A stretch of 64,000 bases of DNA from Garcia nutans. Lineage: Eukaryota; Streptophyta; Magnoliopsida; Malpighiales; Euphorbiaceae. Position 1 is the first letter of the stretch. Each line of letters starts with the position of its first letter. Positions 1 to 11,226 of this stretch are shown here, in pieces. A program made the translations under genes and the position numbers. The DNA is taken from NCBI GenBank assembly GCA_947685225.1, contig CANTUV010000004.1:18383001-18447000 (forward strand). The letters are read 5' to 3'. Below the pieces are notes generated by a model. The model was not told the DNA's origin. It did not search any database and saw only the letters and a list, made by a program, of their open reading frames with translations.

Positions 1-855
1 AAAAATCCCGAAAGATAGCTGCTCAGTTAAGGTACCTGCTGGAACAGGTCTAATAAAAATAATCTTTCCAAAATCATAACAATTCCAAAATCGAATCAAC
101 ATATTTTTCAGTCATTCTAGACTCATAGAGGCACAACATATCAAAAATTCACTTCAAGAACATTTTTCTATATTTAATTAAAAATCGTACAAGTCACAGC
201 CTTTACTAATTGTAAAACAGAAAGAAATTTCACTAAACACAACTCTTACTCTTCCATCACCAACACCAACCTAACTTCTTATCTTTAATTCCATTTCCAA
301 CACATACAAACACACCACAAGAAATCCTAACCATATTATCATCAACACTTCATCAAACTCAAAAATAACTTCAAAAACAACAAGAGCAATCAAGAGAGAA
401 CTTACTAAAATAATGAAATTTCTTGAAATTCCAACTTGTTTATTTGAAATCTCCTTCAATTTGATCTTAGAACTCAAAACCTTCTTCTTACTCTCTTGTC
501 TTGATAATGGCCGGCCACCAAAGGAGAAGAAAAGAAAATGAAGAAACAAAGTCAAACTGTTCATCTCTTTAAACCTCCACCAAGCAATCCAAAAAGAAAA
601 TTACTTAAATACCCCCATCTATTTGTTTTAACTTCCTTTCACTTACATGCCCTTTTTAGTAATTTCATAAATAACCAAAATAAATATCTTCTTCCTTTGA
701 CCATCCATTTGACTTGTGTATATGTTATATATATCCATATATACAACATATACACTCCTTTTTAAATTATTTTCTCTTTCCAATAACATATACATTTTAA
801 TTCAAATAAAACAATAATTATACTAAAACTTCTAGGCACATTTTGGGATATTACA
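1..855 (-). repeat. Element A 3' LTR (partial)
   Basis: This stretch matches the end of the right LTR (about 15669-16523) nearly base for base. It ends in GGGATATTACA, followed at once by the PPT. It includes the AT-rich promoter-like part of the LTR and the GGCCGGCC-containing leader region (about 509-516). The ORFs across 271-765 are present in both LTR copies, have no recognisable domain and are chance frames. Confidence 0.93.
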
Positions 856-858
856 ATT

Positions 859-868
859 CTCCCCCTCT
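859..868 (-). other. Element A polypurine tract
   Basis: The reverse complement reads AGAGGGGGAG, immediately upstream (in element sense) of the LTR start TGTAATATCCC. This is the expected plus-strand primer of reverse transcription. The same tract flanks element C at 26089-26098. Confidence 0.85.
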
Positions 869-907
869 AAAAAGAAATTTCATCCTCGAAATTACCTGAT
901 ATTATGT

Positions 908-3900
908 CTAAAACAGTTGAGGATACTGATCTTGCATTGCTTGCTCGCTCTCCCAAGTTGCCTCTTCTCTCCCATGATTCTTCCATAGAACTTTCACCAA
1001 TGGCACTTTCTTATTTCTCAATTCTTTCACTTCATGTGCCAAAATAGCAACTGGTTCTTCTTCAAATGTCAGATCCAAACTCACTTCAATGTATTCAATT
1101 GGCAAGATATGAGATGGATCCGATCTATACCTCCGCAACATAGAAACATGGAATACATTATGGATTCTATCCAACTCAGGTGGCAAAGCAAGACGATAAG
1201 CAACTGGCCCAACTCTTTCTAGAATTTCATATGGTCCAATAAAATGAGGACTCAGCTTCCCTCTATGACCAAATCTCAATATCCTTTTCCAAGGAGACAC
1301 TTTCAAAAATACTTTATCTCCAACATCGAATTCTATGTCTCTTCTCTTCAAATCTGAATAAGATTTCTGTCGATCTGAAGCTGTCTTTAACCGATCCCGA
1401 ATTATCTTCACTTTCTCTTCAGTTTCTTTAACCAAATCAGGACCAATTAATTTGCCCTCTCCAATTTCATTCCAACATAGAGGCATTCTACATCTTCTTC
1501 CATACAATGCCTCAAATGGTGTCATGCCAATACTGGTTTGATGACTGTTGTTGTAAGCAAATTCTACAAGTGGCAAAAATCTGTGCCAACTTCTAGAGAA
1601 ATCAATGACACAGCTTCTCAACATATCCTCAATAATCTGTATCACTCTCTCTGACTGCCCATCTGTCTGCGGATGAAAAGCAGTGCTAAAATGCAATCGA
1701 GAACCCAAAGCACCATGTAAACTCTTCCAAAATCTTGAAGTAAATCTAGTATCTCGATCAGACACTAAAGAAATTGGAACTCAATGCAACTTCACTATCT
1801 CACTAATATACAGCTCAGCCAACTTCTCAAGTGAATAGTCCATCCGAACCGAAAGAAAATGAGCTGTCTTTGTCAACCTATCAACAATCACCCAAATAGC
1901 ATCATGCTTCCTCTGTGTCAAAGGTAAACCAGACACAAAATCCATTGTCACTCTCTCCCATTTCCATTCAGGCACTGATAAAGGTTGAAGCAACCTTGTT
2001 GGAACTTGATGCTCAGCTTTCACCCTCTGACAAGTGAGACACTTGGATACAAACTCCGCTATGTCTCTTTTCATACCTGACCACCAATAATGCTGTTTCA
2101 AATCATGGTACATCTTTGTATTTCCTGGATGTATAGCAAAAACCGACTGATGTGCTTCTTCTAAAATAATCTTTCTTAATTTAGCATCATTAGGAACACA
2201 CAATCTATCCTTAAACCAAAGGCTACCATCACTTCTCACAAAGAAATCTCGGCTCTCCCCGTTTTGGCAATCTGAAACAATCTTCTGAATTTTCTCATCT
2301 GTCAATTGAGCCTCCTTAATCTGATCTAACAATACTGGTCTCAATTGCAACTGAGCCAACAATGCACCATCATCACATGCTTCAAAACTAGCATGTAACG
2401 CTCTCAACTCAATAAGAAACGAGAGCGAATAAACAGCCAAACCTGCCAGAGACTTCCGACTCAAGGCATCAGCAACTACATTCGCCTTACCAGGATGGTA
2501 ATCAATCAAACAATCATAGTCTTTAATCAGTTCTAATCATTGCCTTTGCCGAAGATTCAGCTCCTTCTGAACACCCAAATATTTCAAACTTTTGTGATCT
2601 GTATAAATAAAACATTTCTCTCCGTACAAGTAGTGTCGCCAAATCTTCAAAGCAAATACTATAGCTGCCAATTCCAGATCATGTGTTGGATAATTGAGCT
2701 CATACGACTTCAACTGCCGAGAAGCATAATCTACAACTTTACCCTCTTGCATCAAGACACATCCTAAACCATTATGTGAAGCATCGCTATAAATTACATA
2801 AGGTTTATCTTCCACGGGTAAAGTAAGAACAGGTGCTTGAGTCAACATTTCTTTCAACTGATCAAAACTAGCTTGACACTGATCTGTCCACACAAATCTA
2901 ACTCCCTTTCGAAGTAATATGGTGAGTGGAGTAGCTATCAAAGAAAAACCTTTCACAAACCTTCGATAATAGCCTGCTAAACCCAGAAAACTTCTAACTT
3001 CAGTCACTGACTTTGGTGGACTCCAATTCAAAATGGCCTCAACTTTACTCAGATCAACTCTTATACCATCTGCTAAAACTATATGACCGAGAAAAGTTAC
3101 TTGGTCAAGCCAAAACTCACACTTTGACAACTTAGCATACAACTGCTTCTCTCTCAAGATCTGTAATACCATTCGTAGATGCTTGTCATGCTCCTCCTCA
3201 TTATGCGAATACACCAAAATATCATCAATGAAAACCACCACAAACTGATCCAGATAGGGCCTAAACACCCTATTCATTAAATCCATGAAAGCTGCAGGTG
3301 CATTCGTCAATCCAAAAGGCATTACCAAGAACTCATAATGCCCATATCTTGTGCGGAAAGCTGTCTTAGAAATATCTTCAGCTCTAACCCTCAATTGATG
3401 GTACCCTGATCTCAAATCAATTTTGGAAAACACCGCTGCTCCCTTCAACTGATCAAAGAGATCATCAATTCGAGGAAAAGGATACTTATTCTTGATAGTT
3501 ACTTTGTTCAATTGCCTATAATCGATGCACAATCTCAAAGTACCATCCTTTTTCTTCACAAACAACACAGGAGCTCCCCACGGAGAAATACTAAGGCGAA
3601 TAAACCCTTTATCCAACAACTCCTGCAACTGCACCTTCAACTCTCTCAATTCAGCAGGTGCCATTCGATATGGAGTGATAGAGATGGGAGTGGTACCAGG
3701 CAACAAATCGATACCAAACTCAACCTCTCTCTTAGGGGGTAACCCTGGCAACTCCTCAGGAAACACATCCAGAAAATCTACAACTGTGGTTATATTATTA
3801 AGTTGAGAACCCGCTACTCTAGTATCCACCACATGAGCAAGAAAAGCATCACACCCCTTTCTAATCAACCTTCTAGCTGTTACAGCTGAAACCAACAAAG

Positions 3901-4126
3901 ATGCAAGTTGTCTTTGCTCACTAGATACTAATATACTTCTACCATCACCAGTTCTCAAAGTAACACATTTCTTTTGACAATCTACCACAGCTCCATGCTT
4001 AGACAGCCAATCCATGCCTAAAATCAAATCGTATTCTTTAAAAGGCATTTCAATCAGATCACCAAGAAACTTCTCACCTTGCACCCCAACTGCATTATCA
4101 CGTTTGCACCTTACTAACAACCACAC
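908..4126 (-). pseudogene. Element A pol: RT, RNase H, integrase and chromodomain, with two nonsense codons
   Basis: The frame runs from 4126 down to 908 and is colinear with the intact polyprotein of element C. Visible domains in order: end of the protease region (ILGMDWLS), reverse transcriptase (SKIDLRSGYHQ and the catalytic FIDD box), RNase H (YSDASHNG, TDHKSL), integrase zinc finger (HPGNTK, CLTC), DDE core (MDFVSGLP, SDRDTRFTS, GQSERV), GPY/F module (FIGPYEIL) and a C-terminal chromodomain starting near EEEPVAIL. In-frame TGA codons lie at 2539-2537 (where C has Trp) and at 1783-1781 (where C has Gly). There are no further frameshifts after 4126. The upstream protease frame joins this one through a one-base shift near 4098-4126. 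It cannot make an active polymerase or integrase. Confidence 0.92.
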
Positions 4127-4955
4127 TATGTCCTAAAGGATTTGTCACCAAGACATCAAATCCTAAGGACTCATAATGCAATTCAGACACAGGCAAGATA
4201 GATGCACTAATATATGAATGAGTAGATCCTGGATCAATCAAAGCAAGTACTGAAATGCCAAATAAAGAAAATGTACCAGCTATAACTGCTGAAGCATTTG
4301 GCTGCCTCTGCATCACATACACCCTCTGAGAAGATCCGGCTTCATCTGGCCTACTGCCTCCGGATGATGATCCTCCTCTCTGACTATACCCGGATCGACC
4401 ACCCCTACTGAAACCTCTACCTCCTCGACCACCTTTGCTGACACTGGGTCGAGAGGCTGTAGACTCAGCCTGCCTGTGCTCCTACATCTCAGGACACTCC
4501 CTAATAAAATGATCAGGCGATCCACATCGAAAACACACAGCTGATCCACTATATTTCCAACAAACACCCCCATGTCTTCCACCACAATGAACACATATAG
4601 GGGGAATGGATCTTTGAACCATCGGAGTTGGAGCACTAGCTATAGAAGGTGTAGGTCTCGATCTCTATCTCTGATACTGACTCCTACTGATTCTCGAAAC
4701 AAAACTTCCTCTCCCCCTCTTCACAGATGAAGACCCTGCCTCAAACTGGGGTCTCCTAACCCTGGTCTCCTCCTCAGAAGCAGCTGGTGCAATGCTCTGC
4801 GCTCTCTCAACGCTCCTAGCTGCTGCAACAAGCTGAGAGAAATCTTGGTACAGAGAACCAGCCATGATGCACATAATAGAGGGCCTCAATCCCTCCTCAA
4901 ACCTTCTGCACCTATCTATTTCATCAGAAATAATTCCCCCCGCATAACGACTCAA
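4098..4955 (-). pseudogene. Element A gag C-terminal half and protease, broken
   Basis: This is the part of gag-protease downstream of the element B insertion. It resumes with YAGGIISDEIDRCRRFEEG, matching C's gag directly after the insertion point. A CCHC zinc knuckle (CFRCGSPDHF type) lies near 4490-4545, then a Gly/Arg-rich linker, then the retropepsin motif LALIDPGSTHSYIS with the DPGST active site usual in this clade. One frame covers 4955 to 4098 but is stopped by TAG at 4667-4665 and TAG at 4484-4482. Both replace CAG codons present in C. A one-base shift near 4098-4126 separates it from pol. The frame continues a short way into B's LTR by chance. Confidence 0.9.
4951..4955. repeat. 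Target-site duplication of element B (left copy)
   Basis: CTCAA lies immediately before the B LTR terminus TGTTGCGCTC and is repeated at 13021-13025 after the other end. Removing B and one copy joins A's gag at EYIRLS and RYAGG, which matches the uninterrupted gag of element C. Confidence 0.95.
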
Positions 4956-6697
4956 TGTTGCGCTCAAATTAACTCTACCACAAAGCGTCACTCGCAAGTA
5001 TACGAGGTAGCTGTAGCAAAGGTGATCGCCCCAAGGTCGTTCTCTCAAGGAAGCTAAAGTGGTTAATTGCTTATCAGATTATGTTTAACAAGTAATAAAG
5101 AGATTTATAAATTGCTAAATAATGAAGAAGATTGATTAAAGTTTAAAACAATAAAAGTAAATTGAGCTGTGTTTTGATTCACTTAATAGAATGGTCTAGG
5201 GTTTGCACTTCTCTACTACTTATATGTATGAACGATTATTCCTCTTAACTAATTCAATTTCAAAGATTAAATCTCAAACAACTCAACTAATCGAGTCAAG
5301 GAAATAAGCTCTCGCATTCAAACCTCTTTCAACTAATCTTGTTATAAGTGAAATAATCTTTTTAATAGGTTATATTTCTAATTCACCTAAGTCCTTTATT
5401 GAATTGTTCAAGTATTAAACTTCATCTCTCGATCTATCATCTAATACCTTAAAACACATAATTGGTGATCAATCAATTATATATTAACAATATTCCATTC
5501 AATCAAGGATAAAGAAATTGTTAGCTAAGAGAATAACCAATTCATACAATCATAGCAGATCCATACAAACCCTAGACTAGATCAAATTAGTTCATAATGC
5601 AATCAAACATATTCATCTTATTAATGTTCAAAGAAATCAAAATAGACATGATAATATCCATTCAATGAAAATAAAGAGAATAAGTTCAAGAACAAAACCA
5701 AGTTACAAACTCCTTGAAGCTTTTGAAGAATCTCTTGTTCAATCTTGCAAGAAGGATGTCTTGATGGCTAGAACAATTTAATCTAAACTAGTTTTAATCC
5801 AAAGTGAAATAAAAATCAAGAAAACAAATGTTTAAAACCCTAACTTTGCTCTTGACGGCTGAAAACTTTGCTCCAAATCCGTTCTAAATCGTCAACTCTC
5901 CAACCCTAACTTTTCTTTTTGTTTTTATACGAAACGTCGGCTTTAAAATTCGGTGCGCGTTTGGTTCATGAGGGACACGGCCAGGTGATGAGGGACACGG
6001 CCGTGTGAGGGCTTGTTGGAGGGACACGGCCATAAGACACGGCCGTGTCCCTTGCCAGTGTCCGCCTCTGCTTGTTTCTCTCTTCTTTCTTCTTTAGTTG
6101 AGTGACACGGCCAAGTCATGAGTGACTTGGCCGTGTTGCACTATGATTGAGGGACACGGCCACATGACTTGGCCGTGTCTCTTGCCTGCGGCCAAGTCAG
6201 AAGTGATTTGGCCGTGTTGGAGCATTTTTGGAGGGACATGGCCATGTTTGAGGTGACTTGGCCGTGTTGCTTCATTTTGGAGAGACATGGCCAAGTGACA
6301 TGGCCATGTCACTTGCATGTGTCGCCTACTATGATGACTTGGCCGTGTTTGAGCATATTTGGAGGGACATGGCCATGTTTGAGGTGACTTGGCCGTGTTG
6401 CTTGCATGTGTCGCCTACTGTGATGATTTCTTCTTCTTCAGTCTTGGTTCCTTGGCTTTTTTAACCTAAAACAAAACTCAAACAAACTTTAAACAAAAAG
6501 TAAATAAACAATAACCAACAAAACATAAACACCATACTAAAAACTAGATCAAAAATGACATAAACACTGAAATAAACTAAAATTACAAAATTAACAAAAA
6601 CACTAAATAAACCGATTTAAACTAATAAAATACCTAAATAAAACAATAATTATTATAATAAACAAGACACAAATCTATAACAAAAACTAACAAAACA
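4956..6697 (-). repeat. Element B 3' LTR
   Basis: 1742 bp, TG at the left end and CA (ACAAAACA) at the right end on the plus strand. It is almost identical to 11227-13020, except that 52 bp inside the inverted-repeat array are missing here (near 6186). The first 110 bp are also conserved in element D. Confidence 0.95.
5970..6425. repeat. Array of GACACGGCC/GGCCGTGTC inverted repeats in element B 3' LTR
   Basis: About a dozen copies of ACACGGCC and its complement GGCCGTGT (with ACATGGCC variants) are spaced 15-45 bp apart, often as facing pairs that could form hairpins. The array is far richer in G+C than the flanks. ORFs open on both strands here merely reflect the repeat and carry no domain. 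Confidence 0.85.
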
Positions 6698-6700
6698 ACT

Positions 6701-6711
6701 ACCCCACACTT
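6701..6711 (-). other. Element B polypurine tract
   Basis: The reverse complement AAGTGTGGGGT sits 3 bp from the LTR edge, which is the usual PPT of Athila-type elements. A second copy of the same 11-mer lies at 7533-7543. Confidence 0.8.
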
Positions 6712-6717
6712 ACAACT

Positions 6718-6735
6718 TTGCTTGTCCTCAAGCAA
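6718..6735 (-). other. Hairpin next to element B PPT
   Basis: TTGCTTG and CAAGCAA form a perfect 7-bp stem around the loop TCCT. Element D has the same structure at the same place with a 9-bp stem (41206-41227). Confidence 0.7.
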
Positions 6736-8333
6736 ATTCACATGGCATAAATTAAAAACTCAAACAACCTTAACTATAATTCCAACATGTAAGATGAAAT
6801 CCTTTAAGACATCAGACATAAATAATTGCAATATCCTTCAATCAAGATTTTCTTAACTCATTCATTAATCCAGACATACAAATCTTATCTCTCATCTAAG
6901 TGTTTCACTCAATTTCAAAAGTTAATCACTCAAACCATTCATGACTGCATACTACCATAAACTTGCTTAATTATCCAATCTCCCTCACTGATTTTCTCAA
7001 GAAATAATCCGAAGGTCTTTCATTTGGATGTAATGGGGCTAAGGTAAAGGTGTGAGAAAGACATTTAGGCTGGAGCATCAAGAAATGGAGTATCTAATTT
7101 AAACACTACTCTTGCTAAGGAACTCATAACTCCCTCAAATGGCATACTCACCAACCCTTGATAATCTTACATACTTGCATAAAAATACATGAGTCAACAT
7201 TCTTCTTTTGATAACCAATGCTAGAACATATATGAATTTTGTATATATATATATATGTAACTTTTCTTTTATTTTCTCTCTTTCTTTTTATTTTTTACTT
7301 TTATCATTTTTTTATATATGTATATATACAAAATTAAGAATTTTATTTTCTCTCTTTCTTTTTTTTTTACTTTTATCATTTTTTTATATATGTATATATA
7401 CAAAATTAAGAATTGCATGGAACATCTAGCTTAAAATGTAGAGGAAAAGAATAATCAACTCTTAATCAAGTACAGTATGCAAAGTATGCATTTCAACCCC
7501 AAATAGCAATACCATTTTTTTTTTACTTGCTTACCCCACACTTTAAAATAAACCACCCTATTGTCAAAACATAAAAACTCCATTCCTTAATGCATAGGTA
7601 TGATGATAATAAGAACATGTTAAGTTGAGAATTGTGTTGATCAAATGAGAAAAGGTAATGGCTCAACTTGGCTCACTAAGAAAATCAATATTAAGGGAAG
7701 TCTTTTTAAGCTAAAGGGGCTAACCTAATTTGCCTTCATCATTTTAAAACTTGAGATTAAATCATAATGTGAGTTCAATCAGTATGCAAAAGCAAACTCT
7801 AGAGATGCAAAATCATGAAGGTGCACACTTAAGAAAAGAAAATCAATCATTTAATCTATAAGGCTCAAAACTCACAAAGGTGGGTTCTCAAAGATTTATA
7901 TGTCATGAACCGCAGAATGTGAAAATTGATCCTGAATGAATTCAAATGCTCATTTCTATGCTGATACTAAAGTCTCAACTATAATGCTAGAATCACAGAA
8001 AAGATCAATAAATTTTCAACAATTATACCATGCACAACACAATAAAACATACCAAGGCAACCAAAACAAAAATTAAAGAAAAGCTCAAAGCTTACCCATA
8101 CTTAGAATTTACATTGCCCTCAATGGAAAACAAGAATAATAAAGAGAAAGAATTAAGAACAACCTGTCTTCCATCATATCCTGGTGAGGCAAAACCTAAC
8201 TATCCATCACTAACACAGATGTTCAAAAACAAGATGCAAGAGAGCTTTAGGGTTTCTATTTATTTAAACTAAACATAAAATCAAAATTGCAAAATATAAA
8301 ATTATAACTAAGAAAAAGAAATGCAAACCGATG
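6736..8333 (-). other. Element B non-coding 3' region
   Basis: About 1.6 kb between the end of the coding frame and the PPT. Athila elements often have an envelope-like ORF here, but I see none. The stretch holds a 74-bp tandem duplication (7267-7414) and a second PPT-like 11-mer (7533-7543). The ORFs at 7208-7429 and 8030-8272 are low-complexity frames without domains. Confidence 0.7.
7267..7414. repeat. Tandem duplication, 74-bp unit, two copies
   Basis: The unit starts TTTTATTTTCTCTCTTTC and ends in the ATATATGTATATATAC / AAAATTAAGAA stretch. The second copy (7341-7414) differs only in the length of a T run. It is a pyrimidine-rich, AT-rich local duplication inside B. Confidence 0.85.
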
Positions 8334-8353
8334 GGTTGCCTCCCATTAAGCGC
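8334..8353 (-). other. Conserved Athila post-pol block in element B
   Basis: The reverse complement reads GCGCTTAATGGGAGGCAACC. I recognise the GGGAGGCAACCCA type of sequence as a conserved non-coding block after pol in Athila-group elements. It lies just downstream of the stop of the fused protease-integrase frame, supporting both the lineage call and the idea that the end of pol is in its natural place. Confidence 0.6.
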
Positions 8354-8389
8354 TTCTTTAATGTCATTAAGCTGGACATCATGCAAGGT

Positions 8390-9457
8390 CTAGGGATCAT
8401 GGATCAAAGTGCTGTCAATGATCCTCAATTCCTGAAATCCTTCTTTATATGGCTTAACTCTATTTCTATTTGTCTTAAAAATCTTATTGGTTCTAGAGTT
8501 AAATAATTCAATGGCACCAGAAGGACATACCTTAGTTACCTCGAAAGGACCACTCCATCTAGATTTGGGTTTACCTAGAAACAGACTGAGTTGATAATTA
8601 AAAAGTAAAACTTTCATACCTGGACTCAATGTCTGTCGCACAGTAAATCTGTCATGAAATATTTTAGTACGATCCTTAAAGTTCCTCGAGCTCTCGAATG
8701 CTTCTGGGTTAGGGCACCCTTGGGTCTTCCCCACTGGTTTAGCTCCCTCTTCTAAAGTCAGTTTCAGCTCCAATTTATCTGGGGAGTCTGTCTGCAACAC
8801 AACATCTGAAACAACTGCTTCAACACAATCAATGAAAGAACAATCCTCATATAAAGCAGTTGTAGGAATAGGAGAAGTGTTAAAAATAGAAAATTCCACA
8901 GTTTGTCCCAAAACAGTCATTGATAATTTTCCATTTTTAACATCTATCAAAGTGTTGGTAGTCGCCATAAAAGGCCTACCCAGCAGAATGGTGTGTGCAG
9001 ATGGTGAAGAATTACCTACTTCCATGTCAAGAACAATGAAATCCACAGGTACTATCAAACCACCAACTTTAACTAACACATCTTCTATAACCCCTTTCGG
9101 GAATCTAAAAGACCTATCAGCTAATTGCAAAACCATTTTTGACGGTTTAAGCTCCCCTAGTTCTAATTCTTTAAACACAGAATAAGGCATCAAATTCACA
9201 CTAGCTCCTAGATCACACATACCCTCAGTTCCTTTGCCATTCCCCACAGAAATTTGAATTATAAAGCTTCCAGGATCCTTTAGTTTGGGAGGTAGTTTAT
9301 GCTGCAGAACAGCACTAGCTACCTCTGAAACTATCACCTTTTCATTCATCTCATACCTCTTTTTCTTAGTGATCAACTCTTTGAAGAACTTGGTATAAGC
9401 CGACATATTCTTTATTGCCTCAAGTAAGGGTAAGTTAATACTTACCTTAGACAGCAT
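8390..9457 (-). pseudogene. Element B protease fused in frame to integrase C-terminal domain (RT to integrase core deleted)
   Basis: The frame gives 355 residues. Residues 1-60 are the gag-protease linker. The retropepsin motif MCDLGASVNLMPYSVF is near residues 79-94, and the flap and second protease half end with HTILLGRPFMATTNTLID near 155-172. A linker (DKLELKLTLEEGAKP, about 228-242) resembles the segment that precedes RT in Athila pol. The frame then continues directly into FKDRTKIFHDRF, the SRWSGPFEVTK GPF module and NRNRVKPY, which belong to the integrase C-terminus. No RT, RNase H or DDE motifs occur between. The deletion keeps the reading frame. Upstream the same frame reaches gag through a TAA at 9478-9476. 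The product, if made, would be a Gag-protease-integrase tail protein with no polymerase. Confidence 0.88.
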
Positions 9458-9475
9458 GTTGAAGATGTTAGAAAA

Positions 9476-11083
9476 TTACTTATCTGTTTTATCATCCTTC
9501 AACCTGCTAGGGAATGGTACAGGTGGCCGGTATGGGTTGCTTGCCTTATGTAGATCTGCTGTAGGGGACTTCTCCACTGATCTTTCTCCAGCACCTTTGT
9601 TCTTTGGTTCTCCTTCCTCCTTGTTCTCTTTATTACCTGCATTCACAGAATCATTTTCAACATTGTTATAAATTTCCTTACCACTTCTAAGAACAGTCAC
9701 TGATTGTGCCTGCTCAGTTTGACTTGGGAATTTCCCCTTTTATTGAATCTTCATCTGTTGTGCAAGTTGTCCAACTTGTGTCTCCACCTTCTTAAAAGAT
9801 GCTTCTAGTGAATCCAGTCTCTTGTTGGTCACCTCTTGATTTTTAGCACTGACTTGAATAAAAGCTTGTAAACTTTCCTCCAAGCTCTCTATCCTAGACT
9901 TCCCTTGATTTGAGGATTGGCCCAACTCTTGATTCTGTCCTTGAAGCAAATGGAAAGGCTGCTGAGAATTATTCCTTGCCCAAGAAAAATTTGGGTGATT
10001 CCTCCAACCAGGGTTGTAAGTGTTGGAGTAAGGATCATTTCTGGCCCTAGGTTGGAATCCTCCCGTAACATTGACCTGCTCAGCTTCATTCCCATAGGAA
10101 TCAAATGCAGAGGGGCAAATATTTGCTCCATGCCCTAAGTTTCCACAAATTCCACAAATTTCTTGAGTGGATGAAGAAATATTGTTCTTCATATTCAGCA
10201 TCTGCACTTGCTTTGTCAACTCAGCTATCTGAGTGACCATCTCACTATTGGCTTCTAGCTGATTCAACCCTTTACTTCTTCCCCTGACACTCTTCTGTTG
10301 AGAATTAGCTCCCAACATCTCAAATATATCATAAGTTTCAGCTGCTGTCTTTTCTCCCATGGCTCCCCCAGCTGCATTATCAACAGTGTTCTGAAATTGC
10401 TGGGTTAAACCATCATAGAAAAACTGGTTCAGAAGTTGAAGTGGATAGTGATGATGTGGACACTGGATCAATAACATTTTAAATCTGTCCCAAGCCTCAT
10501 GAAATGGCTCTCCTTCAATTTGAGAGAATGTAGCAATCTTCCCTCTCAACTCAGCTGTCTTCTGATGTGAATAGAACTTGCCCATGAATTTATTATAAAC
10601 TTGCTCCCAAGTTGTCAGTGAATTTTCAGGCAACATCATGAGCCAGCTCTTTGCCCTATCCTTCAAAGTATAAGGGAAACATCTCATCCTCAACTGATCC
10701 TCTGTTAATCCTCCCAATGGAAAAGTGTTGAGGGTGGAGTAGAAATCCCGAATAAAGTTCAAAGGATCTTCATTTGGAACTCCATAAAATGATGGCAGCA
10801 TATTGTAGTGAATGTTCTTCAACTCATAATTCCTTGCTGCATCTGTCAGTCTTATGCAAGAAGTGGAAGTTCCAATGACAGGTCTAGCAAAATCTCTCAT
10901 CGTCCTTTGTCTTTCTTCAGCCATTTTAACAGATTGTGCAGATTCCAACTCAAAATCAGAAGTGTCCTCCTCTGAAGTATCAAATCCTGTGTATAGCTCA
11001 AACTATTCCCTGCTCCTTTTCACTCTCTGAATTTCTGGAATGAATGGATGTAGCTCTCCTTCGAGTGATCTCCTGCCTTGCAT
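9476..11083 (-). pseudogene. Element B gag and gag-protease linker, three in-frame stops
   Basis: The frame begins at ATG 11083 (MQGRRSLEGELHPF) and stays in one register to the end of the protease frame. It is interrupted only by TAG at 11005-11003, TAA at 9742-9740 and TAA at 9478-9476. The longest open part (9740-10948, 402 residues) has the Athila-type capsid (LRMRCFPYTLKDRAKSW, KFMGKFYSHQKTAELR, EAWDRFKMLLIQCPHH), then one CCHC knuckle (CGICGNLGHGANIC), then a glutamine-rich coiled-coil tail (RIESLEESLQAFIQ to ETQVGQLAQQ). The 9476-9700 part is an acidic linker. The lack of frameshifts suggests recent inactivation by point mutation. Confidence 0.9.
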
Positions 11084-11200
11084 AAACAGAATTGTCTAGA
11101 AAAAGAAACAATTAAAAGCAAAAGACAAAATAAAATAAAATGAAAACAATGAAAAATAATCTAAAATAATTTTTTTTTAATAAACAATTACGCCAATTAG

Positions 11201-11220
11201 CCTCCCCGGCAACGGCGCCA
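11201..11220 (-). other. Element B primer-binding site (tRNA-Asp type)
   Basis: The reverse complement TGGCGCCGTTGCCGGGGAGG is complementary to the 3' end of plant tRNA-Asp. It lies 6 bp inside the 5' LTR, the usual arrangement in Athila. This fixes the element's orientation as minus. Confidence 0.92.
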
Positions 11221-11226
11221 AAAACT

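Noticed and set aside
7208..7429. Hydrophobic 73-codon ORF as a possible membrane peptide or envelope remnant
   Set aside because: It is the translation of the 74-bp pyrimidine/AT tandem duplication in element B, and its two halves repeat the same peptide.
11201..11220. Possible tRNA gene remnants at PBS sequences
   Set aside because: These match only the 3' ends of tRNAs, sit beside LTRs and have no cloverleaf; they are primer-binding sites.
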